The notes under the pieces were generated by a model. The model did no database searches and was not told where the DNA came from. It was given only the letters and a program-made list of their open reading frames with translations. The translations under genes and the position numbers were made by a program. 64,000 nt of DNA from a virus, in IMG/VR virus record IMGVR_UViG_3300030202_003006, positions 62,792-126,791 of that record; one strand, 5' to 3'. Below are positions 34,631-45,700 of this stretch, one piece after another. Positions within the stretch are counted from its first letter, which is position 1; each line of letters begins with the position of its first letter.

Positions 34631-36472
34631 ATGGCAGATAAAAAAGTAGCATATACGGAAAGAGATTTTTTAGGTATAAGAAATGAATTATTAAGAATAA
34701 CCAATACCTATTACCCCGATTTAATACAAAATGCTAATGATTCGTCTATATACTCTATTTTTTTAGATTTAAACGCTGCCGTAGCAGACAATCTAAATTT
34801 CCAAATAGATAGGACATTTCAAGAAACAGTACTACAATTTGCTCAAGAAAGAAGTTCTCTATATAACTTAGCAAAAACATATGGATTAAAAGTGCCAGGT
34901 AATAGACCATCAATAACCGTAGTTGATATTTCTGTTGTAGTACCGGTCCTAGGAGATAAAGAAGATTTTAAATATTTGGGGTTATTAAGGAAAGGTTCAC
35001 AATTTAAAGGTGGTGGTAACATATTTGAATTAGTTAATGATTGTGATTTTTCATCTATCTATAGTATTGATGGTGTAAGAAATAGATTTAAAACACCAAA
35101 CTATGACTCAAACGGAATTTTAAATAATTACACCATCACAAAAAGAGAAGTGGTTGTTAATGGAGTTACTAAAGTATTTAAAAAAGAAATTACAGATGTA
35201 GATAGTAAACCATTTTATAAATTGTTTTTACCAGATAAAAATGTTATAGGGGTTACATCTGTTATACAAAAAGATGGCGTAGGGTATCAGTCTCTACCAC
35301 CAAACAGTGAGTTCATGTCTAACTCTAGTAATAAGTGGTATGAAGTAGATGCTTTAGCTTTAGAGGATGTTTTCATAGAAGACCCATCATCTCCACCAGA
35401 TAAAAGCGGTATAAAAGTAGGTAAGTATATACAAGCACCTCAAAGATTTGTCACTGAGTTTACGCCAGAAGGATTTTTCTTTTTAACATTTGGTGCTGGA
35501 AATCAAACGTCTCAAGACCTTTTAGATTCATTTACAAGTTTAGGTGTTAAGTTAGATATGTCTAATTTTATGAATAATACATCATTAGGTAATATGGTGA
35601 AAGGAAACAGTACAATATTTGTACAATATAGAGTTGGTGGGGGTAGAGCTTCTAATGTTGGTGCGGGGGCGATTAATGGTATAGGTACTATAGATTTTGT
35701 TGTTGCTGGACCTAGTCAACAAATAAATCAAACAGTGGTTAACAGTTTAGCGGTAAGAAATGTTTCAGCAGCTATTGGTGGTGCCGACCCAATGAGTACA
35801 GAAGAAATTAGAAATTATATTTCTTTTAATTTTGCTGCACAACAAAGAGCTGTTACAATTAACGATTATGTAAATAAACTTAGAACTATGCCCGCTACTT
35901 TTGGTGCAGCGGCAAAAGTAGGTGTCACAGAAATTGAAAATAAAGTTGAGGTTAATGTGTTGTCCTATACACCAGATGGTAAATTAACTTCTAGTGTTAG
36001 TAATACATTAAAAAATAATATAGCTAATTATCTTTCTAATTATAGGATGTTAAATGATTATATTATGGTAGGGGCAGCAAAAGTAATAGACTTGGGTTTT
36101 GATATCGATTTAATTTTAGAACAATCCGTAAATCAGGGTTCTATTATAACTGAAGTCATAAATAAAGTAACGGATTATTTTGATACTAATAAGATAGAAA
36201 TGGGACAAGACCTATCTTTAGGTGATTTAAGGGGTCAAATAATGAATCAACCAGGAGTTGTAAATATAGTAGACCTTAGAGTACATAATAAAGTAGGTGG
36301 ACAATATTCCCAATCGGTAACAAATCAACCATTCACTAATGACTTAACCAACCAAATTGGTTTAATTAATGATACAGTTTACGCTCAACCAAATGAGATT
36401 TTACAGATAAGATTTCCACAAAAAGACATCTCAATACGAGTCCAAAGGCCTGTTAAACCAGTATTCGCGTAA
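34631..36472 (+). CDS. 6: Baseplate wedge protein, gp6 / baseplate J-like
   Basis: A 613-residue protein of the gp6/gpJ family (T4 gp6: 660). N-terminal signature YTERDFLGIRNELLRITNTY then YYPDLIQNANDSS (about 8-40), DNLNFQIDRTFQETVLQFAQ (about 53-72) and later AAIGGADPMSTEEIRNYISF (about 382-401), AQQRAVTINDYVNKLRTMPA typical of the J domain. It forms the wedge dimers that link neighbouring baseplate sectors. It directly follows gp25. Confidence 0.9.
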   Translation: MADKKVAYTERDFLGIRNELLRITNTYYPDLIQNANDSSIYSIFLDLNAAVADNLNFQIDRTFQETVLQFAQERSSLYNLAKTYGLKVPGNRPSITVVDISVVVPVLGDKEDFKYLGLLRKGSQFKGGGNIFELVNDCDFSSIYSIDGVRNRFKTPNYDSNGILNNYTITKREVVVNGVTKVFKKEITDVDSKPFYKLFLPDKNVIGVTSVIQKDGVGYQSLPPNSEFMSNSSNKWYEVDALALEDVFIEDPSSPPDKSGIKVGKYIQAPQRFVTEFTPEGFFFLTFGAGNQTSQDLLDSFTSLGVKLDMSNFMNNTSLGNMVKGNSTIFVQYRVGGGRASNVGAGAINGIGTIDFVVAGPSQQINQTVVNSLAVRNVSAAIGGADPMSTEEIRNYISFNFAAQQRAVTINDYVNKLRTMPATFGAAAKVGVTEIENKVEVNVLSYTPDGKLTSSVSNTLKNNIANYLSNYRMLNDYIMVGAAKVIDLGFDIDLILEQSVNQGSIITEVINKVTDYFDTNKIEMGQDLSLGDLRGQIMNQPGVVNIVDLRVHNKVGGQYSQSVTNQPFTNDLTNQIGLINDTVYAQPNEILQIRFPQKDISIRVQRPVKPVFA

Positions 36473-36520
36473 CCTTTACTAAAAATTAGTAGTATCTATT
36501 ATTAGTTTTACTACAATAAA

Positions 36521-36534
36521 TATTTATTTAGTAA
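36521..36534 (+). promoter_or_regulatory. Late-promoter-like motif, fibre/baseplate unit
   Basis: TATTTATTTAGTAA, starting 21 bp before the ATG at 36542. The A-rich half is imperfect. Confidence 0.45.
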
Positions 36535-36541
36535 AGCACAT

Positions 36542-39500
36542 ATGCCAAAATCATTTAGAGTAAGGACAGAAATAGGTAAAGAAAAAAACTTAACATTTGA
36601 ATTAAAACAAGATTTTGATTTATTAGAAATATTAAGTTTGTCTTTAACACAACAAGATGTGTATAGTAGGATGTGCTCAGATTTTGGAGTTGTGGTCGGT
36701 AGAGTTATATCTAATGGTGGTTTCGGTATACCAAACGCTAAAGTTTCTATATTCGTACCTTTGGACTCTGAAGATGAAACCAACCCAATCATAAAACAAC
36801 TTTATCCTTATACTCAACCATATGACAAAGATGAACAAGGTAAAAGATATAATTTATTAAGTTCGGAAGAAAATTTTGACTGTCACGTTCCAGTAGGAAC
36901 TTTTCCAAAACTTAGAAATGTTTTGAGTAATCAAGATGTTAGGTATGTCTATGACAAATATTATAAATTTACGGTAAAAACTAATGAGTCTGGTGATTTT
37001 ATGATATATGGTGTTCCTACCGGAGACCAAAATATTGTGATGGATGTTGACCTAAGTGACATAGGTTGTTTTTCTTTACTACCTGAAGACTTTAAACAGA
37101 TGGGTTACTCATCAACAGACTTTGATGGCCCCAAGTTTAAAAGTGATTCTAGTATAGACAGTCTTCCCCAAATATTAAATCAAACAAAATCAATAGATGT
37201 CAGACCTTTTTGGGGCGATGAAGAATTATGTAATGCATCAATAACTAGAGTAGATTTTGATTTACAAGATAGTGGATTTAAATTAAAACCTATGTCTATT
37301 TTTATGGGTAGTACAGCTACCGATACTGATAAAGACGCAGTTAACTTCTCTTGTAGACCCAGAAGAGCACAAGGAAATCTATGTAGTTTAGTTTCTCAAC
37401 CAGGTCTGATAGACGCAATCAGATATACACCATTTTTTAAGCAAGATTCTAACGCTTATACCTCAACCACATCACCAGGACTTGCTGCTGGAGGTACAGT
37501 ACCGATATTAGAAAGATACTATTTAGAGGATGGTGGTAGAGTTATTGATAGTACAGGAGCTTTCTTAGTCCATTTACCGATGAATTTAGACCATGTAATT
37601 ACTGACGAATTCGGTAATTTGGTTAAGTCACAAGACCCTGAAAAAGGTGTGCCTACGAGAGGTAGATATAGATTTAGAATTAGACCGGAACAGTCAGCAG
37701 GAACAGCAAGAAATAGAAGAAGAGGGAGTTACCTAGTCCCAAACATTAGAGAGTATAATGATGATGTTGGGGATAGTTCAGATGGTAACTGGACAAGCAT
37801 AGACCCAAAATCCTACGCCTTTTCCATAGAATATAGTGATTATCACCCACACGCACAAACTAATTTACTGCCTGGAGCATTAGATTATTTTTATGACATG
37901 ACTTTTAATAGGGTTTATACGGTGTCACAATTTCATGACCATGTTAAACATAATGGTAGGAGACAATTTCTAGGTGTTAAAGAAATATTGCCAGAAGAAG
38001 AACAACAATGTTCTACAACAGCAGTTCACTTTCCAGTTAACAGTGCTGTTAGAAGGGCAAAATTTATTATCTATTTAAATAATTTATTAATAGATTTAAT
38101 GGGTATTATTTTTATGGCTGTGTCATTAATAGTAGGTATTCTATCTTTTATATTTGGAATAATACTATTACCCATACTTTTATTTTTATATGCTTTATGT
38201 GCCATTTTAATATTAATTAATGATGTTATTAGTAGTTTACCTTGGGTAAGTGGACCTTTGGATGGTTTAATAGCAGGATTAGGTTGTGATTGTATTTGTG
38301 TTAGTGGTAGTGGCTGCTTTGCTTGCGGGCCAGGAAATGTTAACTGTGCTTATTTTGGTTTCCCACTAGGGTTTGTATTATTTACTCTTAGACAAACCAA
38401 ATATCCCGAATGTGAAAAATGTACATGTCGTAATACCGCAAATAGTGAAATGCAAGCATTAGCAAATAACTTCCCATGTCCAGGTGCTCCCCCAACTTAT
38501 GACTCATCAGATTGTGAAGGTGGATTCTTTAGTAGTTTAGCTCAATGGGGTGGTAATGATTGTTGTGGAGCACAGGACGAGGCAAGAGTATGTTGTCCAG
38601 ATTGGTATGGTTTTGACTCTACAACTACTGTAGGTGGATTGGGTGATGTTGATGGACCAGCAGGTGGGGGATGTTATGTTAAAGTAATGTGCTTTAACCC
38701 AGCATGTATCCTCGCAAATCTAAGTATGACAACATTCTTCCAATGGGCAAGAAGACAAAAAATAGCAAGTGCTTTATGTAATGGTGTGATGAATTATTTC
38801 TGGGAAAACGCATGGGTAAGTGGATTTTTATATCAATTCCAATTTAAAATGAAATTAAAATATAGTGTCGCAGATGATAGTTATAATGCAGATTCTAAAT
38901 GGTGTAAAAAACTAGTTTACATACACCCATCAGAACATGTTGTATATTATAGGTCTACACCTTTTAAATGGGACTCAGCGACCAATACAGGATACTTTTT
39001 AGGTGATGAAGATGGTGTGAGAGGTGGTAACTCTAGTTCAGATAAACATTCTGATGGTGACATGAGAAGACACATCCTTTTTCCGACCACAATAGTAGAT
39101 ATGGGTTCTAGAAATCAATGTATACAACAAATATGTTTAGACCCAAACTTTGCTGAAGAATGTTCAGTTACCGACCAGATAGGACATACCAGTTTCCAAG
39201 ACTTTACAGAACTAGTTTCAGACATATATAATTTAAAAGCTAATTATTCATTAGCTGCCTTAGGTAGTTTCTTTACAAGACCAGAAAACGAAATAGGTGG
39301 AGATGTCGCACAAGCTATTATGCAAAACTGTATGGTGGGTGTTGTTGGTTATGAAAGTAATATGAGTACTACCGGTTGTGTATGTCTTGATGATAATGGA
39401 AATTCCGGTATAAATACAGGTACTACACTTGGTGAGTTAATGGAATACCCATACCCTGGTGATGGTAATAGTCCATTTAATGACCCCTATGTACAACATG

Positions 39501-40033
39501 GTGTTTATGGTGATGGTGCTAGAAGATGGATTCAATGGGAACCTATGTTATTTACAGCAGCTACACAAACTATTATGTCCGGTGTTGATTTAATAGAATG
39601 TTTAACAGAAGATTTAAGAGCCTCTTCACAACCAGTACCTTATTATATATGGAATTTAGACGGTGCACCTGGAACACCATTCGGTAGTGATTATAATGAT
39701 TGGTCAGGAACTTACGGAGACTATAGAAGAAAAACAGCTATTCCTATGAGTCCACTTGGGGCTATAAATTTAGGACCAGTATCTACGAATATATGGCCAG
39801 AACCTAACCCCCTAACTAGCGATTACTTCCAAGGTTCAAATGCAGGAACTATGGGTGTTAACAATAGTTTATTACAACCAGCTAATTACCCACCACTAAC
39901 ACCAACTAGTGCACCAACAATAAACATGACACAACCATTATTTTATTATTTTGGTTTAAGACCTGGACAAACATCTTACAATACGTTTTTAAGGTTATAT
40001 GTCGATGAAGAATTAGCAGACGCGGTATTATAA
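36542..40033 (+). CDS. Very large virion protein with hydrophobic membrane-like core
   Basis: An 1163-residue protein in the baseplate/fibre run. The N-terminus (about 1-170) has a beta-sandwich character (VVVGRVISNGGFGIPNAKVS, VYDKYYKFTVKTNESGDF). Residues about 506-570 are strongly hydrophobic, with IIFMAVSLIVGILSFIFGII and LLPILLFLYALCAILILIN, enough for two or three membrane spans. A cysteine cluster follows at once (GCDCICVSGSGCFACG, then CEKCTC), and CCGAQDEARVCCPDW further on. No signal peptide. I do not know a named family. A membrane-penetrating or pore-forming part of the baseplate is a possible reading. Confidence 0.75.
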   Translation: MPKSFRVRTEIGKEKNLTFELKQDFDLLEILSLSLTQQDVYSRMCSDFGVVVGRVISNGGFGIPNAKVSIFVPLDSEDETNPIIKQLYPYTQPYDKDEQGKRYNLLSSEENFDCHVPVGTFPKLRNVLSNQDVRYVYDKYYKFTVKTNESGDFMIYGVPTGDQNIVMDVDLSDIGCFSLLPEDFKQMGYSSTDFDGPKFKSDSSIDSLPQILNQTKSIDVRPFWGDEELCNASITRVDFDLQDSGFKLKPMSIFMGSTATDTDKDAVNFSCRPRRAQGNLCSLVSQPGLIDAIRYTPFFKQDSNAYTSTTSPGLAAGGTVPILERYYLEDGGRVIDSTGAFLVHLPMNLDHVITDEFGNLVKSQDPEKGVPTRGRYRFRIRPEQSAGTARNRRRGSYLVPNIREYNDDVGDSSDGNWTSIDPKSYAFSIEYSDYHPHAQTNLLPGALDYFYDMTFNRVYTVSQFHDHVKHNGRRQFLGVKEILPEEEQQCSTTAVHFPVNSAVRRAKFIIYLNNLLIDLMGIIFMAVSLIVGILSFIFGIILLPILLFLYALCAILILINDVISSLPWVSGPLDGLIAGLGCDCICVSGSGCFACGPGNVNCAYFGFPLGFVLFTLRQTKYPECEKCTCRNTANSEMQALANNFPCPGAPPTYDSSDCEGGFFSSLAQWGGNDCCGAQDEARVCCPDWYGFDSTTTVGGLGDVDGPAGGGCYVKVMCFNPACILANLSMTTFFQWARRQKIASALCNGVMNYFWENAWVSGFLYQFQFKMKLKYSVADDSYNADSKWCKKLVYIHPSEHVVYYRSTPFKWDSATNTGYFLGDEDGVRGGNSSSDKHSDGDMRRHILFPTTIVDMGSRNQCIQQICLDPNFAEECSVTDQIGHTSFQDFTELVSDIYNLKANYSLAALGSFFTRPENEIGGDVAQAIMQNCMVGVVGYESNMSTTGCVCLDDNGNSGINTGTTLGELMEYPYPGDGNSPFNDPYVQHGVYGDGARRWIQWEPMLFTAATQTIMSGVDLIECLTEDLRASSQPVPYYIWNLDGAPGTPFGSDYNDWSGTYGDYRRKTAIPMSPLGAINLGPVSTNIWPEPNPLTSDYFQGSNAGTMGVNNSLLQPANYPPLTPTSAPTINMTQPLFYYFGLRPGQTSYNTFLRLYVDEELADAVL

Positions 40034-41868
40034 TGAGTACAGATAAAAACATAAGAGCTCTTAGAGGTTCCGCGAGATTTGCGGGGTCAACAGATAAAGA
40101 TGTTGGGTTACAAGCTTTTTTGGAGTCAGACAAAAGAAATTTAATAGAAGGGGATAGAAATTTAGTTTTAAATCTACAAGACCAGTTTAATTTTGAAAGA
40201 CAGTATTCTACAACATATAGATTATACGGTAAAATAGATATGTTGTATCATAATGTAATTAGTGGTGAAACGACTAATGCAAACACCATAAAGAATATGT
40301 ATTTTATACCGGATTTTAGGGGTTGTCCAGATTGTCTATTATATCCTGGACCATTTTGTGGGCCACCATGTAGTGGGTTACCACCAGCAGTTACTTTTGA
40401 CATGATACCTAATAGAAGGTATGGTCCGGGTGGTGGAGCTGGTATAGGACCATTTAATTTCGCTACTGCGTACCAAGATAATTGGGTACTATATACCTCT
40501 TATATTTATTCCCATCAATCCGGACAAACAATGCAATTTCACATAGATTATACTGGTGGAACATCTGGTTTAGATTTTGTTGCAGGAGATGGAATCCCAT
40601 TTACATTAGAAACAGTAGTGATTGATGGTAAAGACACTTTAAGGTTTAGAACTAGAGCACGTCACGGTATACAACCAGGTGAATATATAGAGATACAGTC
40701 CACAGCAACAAGTTTCGGTGGAGCCAATTTAATTACCACCATCCCGTTAACCTATTCTTTAAATCTAGTGCCAACAACAAGATTTGAGACAATTTTTAAA
40801 ATAGATTCCTTTGGTGATGGTACAACAAATTCAGAAGACTATGTTTTAAATGTGAATGTTAAAGGTATAGATAGCGGAAGTATACCTTCAAAATGTGTAG
40901 GTACCTTTAAAAGAATTATAAATATAGATAACATAGCCGAAACAAAATCACAATATTACGTACATCAACACAAATTAATAAGTAGGTCTAATGACTATAC
41001 TTTAGATAGAACGGGATTCGAATTTGGTATTTACAATAGAAAGGGTAGAAATTTTAGTGATAAAAAAACACCTGACAGTATAGCAAAAACTGTTATTAAA
41101 GAAGAGTTTAAATCTTATGTGTATTGTTTTACACGAGATTTTGACGCGGAAAAATATTTTGATAATTGGAATAGACCTGTATCAGAATTTTATCTTACCA
41201 TGCTACCAACTAATAGAAATGCTATGTGGGACTATGAAGGTGATTCTGGGTTCGCCGCGGATTCTCCAGCTACCTATGGATGGAATTGGAATTTCCAACC
41301 TAACGGATTCCTAGACCCTTTTATCGATATAGATACTTTACCACACAACAAAGTAAATTTATTTCAAAGTACCCCCACAAATGGGGTAGACCCACTACCA
41401 ACGAGTGGAGCTACATTTAGAGGTGCATTTGTAGAATGGAACCCTTATGAAATAAAAGAAAGAATAATTTCAGAGATAGGACATGCCTTAAAACTTAATC
41501 CAACGGTATTAGTGGAAGGGGTTACCACCCAGGTCCCACCTGAAAAACATTCAATATACAAATATAAACCACATCACAGAATACTAATAAGGCCCTTCTC
41601 TAACACTATAAATTATAGTGATAGTTTAGAAAATTCACCACAATATGCTAGATATTTAGTTAGTGAAGAAACTTTTAGATGGAGAAATCAATTACCGGTT
41701 GAAATGTATGAGGATAATGGTTACGGTGTAAGTTATCCTTATTTAAATGACGCACATTACCCACATCTTAGTGTTGAGTTTAAACACATACCAGTAGGAC
41801 CGATTTTAAATAAAATAGAACCAATGTCAGCAATGACAATGTTAAATGAAATGATAGATGTCTGTTAA
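40033..41868 (+). CDS. Virion (baseplate/tail) protein with cysteine cluster
   Basis: A 611-residue protein I do not recognise. Near residue 95 there is a compact cysteine cluster, DFRGCPDCLLYPGPFCGPPC (CxxC-x7-C-x3-C), which could hold a metal. Then come beta-rich stretches (FDMIPNRRYGPGGG, RARHGIQPGEYIEIQSTATS) and a C-terminal region HSIYKYKPHHRILIRPFSN. Its ATG overlaps the preceding stop (TAATG) and its end overlaps the next gene by 11 bases, so it belongs to a co-translated virion block. Confidence 0.7.
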   Translation: MSTDKNIRALRGSARFAGSTDKDVGLQAFLESDKRNLIEGDRNLVLNLQDQFNFERQYSTTYRLYGKIDMLYHNVISGETTNANTIKNMYFIPDFRGCPDCLLYPGPFCGPPCSGLPPAVTFDMIPNRRYGPGGGAGIGPFNFATAYQDNWVLYTSYIYSHQSGQTMQFHIDYTGGTSGLDFVAGDGIPFTLETVVIDGKDTLRFRTRARHGIQPGEYIEIQSTATSFGGANLITTIPLTYSLNLVPTTRFETIFKIDSFGDGTTNSEDYVLNVNVKGIDSGSIPSKCVGTFKRIINIDNIAETKSQYYVHQHKLISRSNDYTLDRTGFEFGIYNRKGRNFSDKKTPDSIAKTVIKEEFKSYVYCFTRDFDAEKYFDNWNRPVSEFYLTMLPTNRNAMWDYEGDSGFAADSPATYGWNWNFQPNGFLDPFIDIDTLPHNKVNLFQSTPTNGVDPLPTSGATFRGAFVEWNPYEIKERIISEIGHALKLNPTVLVEGVTTQVPPEKHSIYKYKPHHRILIRPFSNTINYSDSLENSPQYARYLVSEETFRWRNQLPVEMYEDNGYGVSYPYLNDAHYPHLSVEFKHIPVGPILNKIEPMSAMTMLNEMIDVC

Positions 41869-42742
41869 TAGAATACAAATAAAAGCTTCACTAGGGGAAA
41901 AACAAATTACTATCCCAATAGGACAAACCTTTGATGAGGTAGGTCGTGAACAATTAATACGTGATTATGAAGTAGTAGAACAACAAGATAATGTAAATAT
42001 TATACAAGATTATGAAACTACTAGATATTCTTTTAGTGGTGGTTCATTTATTCATTATGAATTTAAGTTTTATTCTGGTGGAACTTATTTTGATAAATTT
42101 AAACCACTAGGGTATAAAGACTACGAATTAGCTAAAAATAAAAAATCTTTTGTTAATAGTTTTTTTAAGTTTGATTATTGGGACTCACCATTAAGAAAAG
42201 AACAAAAATTAATGTTTTCTATAGTTATTCCAGCTAACAATTGTGATAAAGATTACCCAGCAATGGTTAATATTGATGAAGACCCCTTAGAATACTTCTC
42301 ACAACTAGCTTCTGGTGATTTAGCTCCTGGACAATTACCAGAATATGATATATACCACCCATACATTACGGTAGGTCCCACTCAAGTTAGAAATGAGGGT
42401 TACTATATACAATGGTTAAAGGAAAGAAATTTGTTAGAAATAGATACATTTTATATGTCGTGTAATTTTTTTAATGCGGGTACAGGACAATCAACACGAA
42501 TGATAAATAAAAATCCTTTAATTCCCTCAGGTAGTTGGGACCCAACAACCGACTTAGGAACTTATGATTATCCAGAATGGTTCTACTACCAAGTTAAATT
42601 AACCATAAGAGAAGGTACAGAAACACCAAAGTATTACTATAATGTATATAACTATAGTAATATGAATTTACAATACGGTATACAGGGTAGCTCAATAGGT
42701 ACCCTAACCCCGATAATTTTTTATGAATACATTGAACCATAA
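41858..42742 (+). CDS. Virion protein of unknown function
   Basis: A 294-residue protein, beta-rich and aromatic, with FDEVGREQLIRDYEVVEQQD near the N-terminus and a C-terminal WFYYQVKLTIREGTETPKYY strand region. I see no known domain. It overlaps its neighbour on both sides (11 bases and one base), so it was probably kept as part of a fixed tail-assembly block, perhaps attaching the giant cysteine-rich protein that follows. Confidence 0.65.
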   Translation: MSVNRIQIKASLGEKQITIPIGQTFDEVGREQLIRDYEVVEQQDNVNIIQDYETTRYSFSGGSFIHYEFKFYSGGTYFDKFKPLGYKDYELAKNKKSFVNSFFKFDYWDSPLRKEQKLMFSIVIPANNCDKDYPAMVNIDEDPLEYFSQLASGDLAPGQLPEYDIYHPYITVGPTQVRNEGYYIQWLKERNLLEIDTFYMSCNFFNAGTGQSTRMINKNPLIPSGSWDPTTDLGTYDYPEWFYYQVKLTIREGTETPKYYYNVYNYSNMNLQYGIQGSSIGTLTPIIFYEYIEP

Positions 42743-45700
42743 TGGAAGTAAATAAATATGTAATAAGAAGGTCCAACCCAGACGTGAGTTGGTCGATACC
42801 ATGTTCAGGAGCTACTAATATGTGGCCTATTAATTATAGTACTAATTGTTCCGGTTCTACAATGTATAGTTCTACAGCTTCACAAGTACTTAATGCGTTG
42901 AATGGAAATATGAATAATTTCCCAATGGAGTTAAGTGATTGTAGCCCTACAAACCCTTGTGTAATATTATGGGACGTGAACCCACAACCTATTGGTACTG
43001 TAGGTAGATGTCAAGTCAATGACTTTGCATACATAGAATATAAAGGTTTTTGGTTAACTACACCAGGGCCAGTAACACAACAAGTAAGTTATTCAGAACT
43101 TATAGGGTATTATGAAAGTAATAATTTTGATTTATCAACAAGTTTACAATCACAATCATCTTCTTACGCACAAATGAATAGAGCATGGTGTCTATGTGAC
43201 AATCCACTAGGTGAATTCCTATATGATATTACATTTTCTTTACACCAAGATTTCAATGATATCGGTCATTATTCCCTATGGGATGGAAATATTGACCAAA
43301 AAGAAATATTCCAAAACTTTGTTGTTAGTGCAACTACAAATCCGGGGGGTATATACGACGGGTATTATATACAAGTTTGGAATACCACAGATTTTGGATT
43401 CTACAAAACATTCCAAGACTCAGCTTATGTTATAGATTGGGGTGACGGTACACAATCTACATTACAGTATCCTACTCTTATAGGAAACCATCAATACGCA
43501 GCAACAGCAGTACCAACATATAAACAAATAAAAATAACATATAACGCTCCTTGGGGACCAGTTAGTACTACCAAAACTATAGTAGTACCTAATTTAGATT
43601 TATTGGGGATAGTATCCCAACCCCCAGGACCATCACCTTTATTGGGTGGTATGCCACCTCAACAAGTAAATTTAACAGGACCTACTAATACAGGCGGTCT
43701 ACCTGTAGGTTCATCAACCGCGGGACATGCTGTATATGGTAATCCAGGTACGATGAGTTACATGCCTTTAGATTCAGCAGTAGACATTAATGAATTTAGT
43801 GGGTTATCACCAATGCCATGTTTTACAGTGACTGGTATTACTGAAAGTATACTAGGTAGTTTCCAAACCTATTCAAATACCACTAATGCACCTGGATTAT
43901 TAGAACCAGGTATGAACATTAGTAATACACCAGGACAATATGTAGTACCTATAGGTGGTGATGTTATCGACCCCGTAAGTAATGAACCCACACCAGGGTT
44001 AATGGGAGAAATAACAGCTGCGAACGGAGGTTATACAGCATACACAGTTTATGCACCTACTGTAGCTGGTAATATAACCCCTATAGAATACTACGATTTT
44101 GTTAACGGTATAACAATTTTTGTGGCGGAAAGTTGTGGGTTACCAGGTAATACTTTTCTAGATAGTGCCGACTGTTTTCAATGTGAAATAGATGATTGTA
44201 CTTATTGTGAAACCAAAGACGAATACTTTAATAGGGAGAGTGGTGTATTGGGTGGACCAACAGCAATTTCTGTAGGGACTAATTACGCAAATTTAGTTCC
44301 ACCACAACAATGGAACTCTTTTACAAATTATAATATTGGTGATATAGTTTTTGACCGAACTTATAATTTATGTTGTTGTTATATGGTAGTAAAAGATATT
44401 ATACAATCTGGTGCTACTCCATCAGATTGGGCGGGTGTACCCCCAGCTATAACTGATGATGGTATGTGGTATCCAGGATTAGATATTAATGGTAATACTT
44501 TACCTGGTCATCATATTTATGAACCATGTTGTAGACAACCAGATTGTGATTGTGGAACATGTCCACCAGGAACAGCAACACCATGTAATGACCCAACTAA
44601 TCCTTGGAATTCTTATCCGTTAACATTACCTGTTGGACCAGCAGGACCGTGGGTAAATGGAAATGTTTATAATGTGGGGGAATTTACCGAAGGTCCAAAT
44701 GGTGGTTGTTATAGAGCTTTATCTACGGGTGCTCACCCATCACCAGTTACTGGTGCAGGAGCATCCACCTATTGGGATTATGTAACCTGTGCAAGTTGGG
44801 CATGTCCGATAGACCCAACCGCTACTGGATGTCAGATGTATACGGGGTTAACCCAAGGAATACCAGGAGCTTTTCCATTTTATAGTGATTGTGATACATT
44901 TTTTGCGGCAGGAGAATGTTTTGATACACAGTGGATTTGTGAAGACCAATATAATTGTAGTGGTTGTATAGAGATTAATTCTTCTCATAGTGGTTATACA
45001 TTACCTATCGCACCACCAGTATTTTCAGCACAGGCAGAGTGTGAAGCTTGGTGTGACCCACCACTATATTCTTGTGCAACCCCAACAACTAGTCCATGTT
45101 GTCTGTTTATGAGTTGTGATATACTACCAAACCTATATACCGCAGCTATGAATGATTATTTCACTGCTTTTGGAGGTGGAGCACCAATAACAATACCTAA
45201 TCTAAATTCTTTAGATTTATATTTAGATTCTTCCATTTGTGAAAGTGCATGTTGTGAAACACTAGGATACCAATGGACTTGTACCTATGGATGCCAAGAA
45301 TTTCCTGGTTTAACACAAAGTTTAGCTGATTGTGTTGCTACATCCCCAGCTGGTACTTTTGGTTTATCAGCAGAGTGTGGGTATGATTGTGTAAATCCTT
45401 GTGTACCATATGTTCCGGGTGTTTCTAGTCCTTGTATGTCATGTACTGATTTAGGTATATTTAACACCCCTGGTTGTGCACCATTCCAAACTGACGCTCA
45501 ATGTGCTCAAAGTTGTACGGCTGATACATCTTGTTACAGATGTGATTGTTATGATACACAACCATGTACTTTAGAATATCCATGTACAACACCTTCTGCC
45601 ACGGTACCTGGTTGTACAGGACCTAATCCAGCACTTGGAACTTATGCAACTGCATCCGCATGTACAGCATCTTGTATTTGTGACGCAGGTTGGGATTGTT

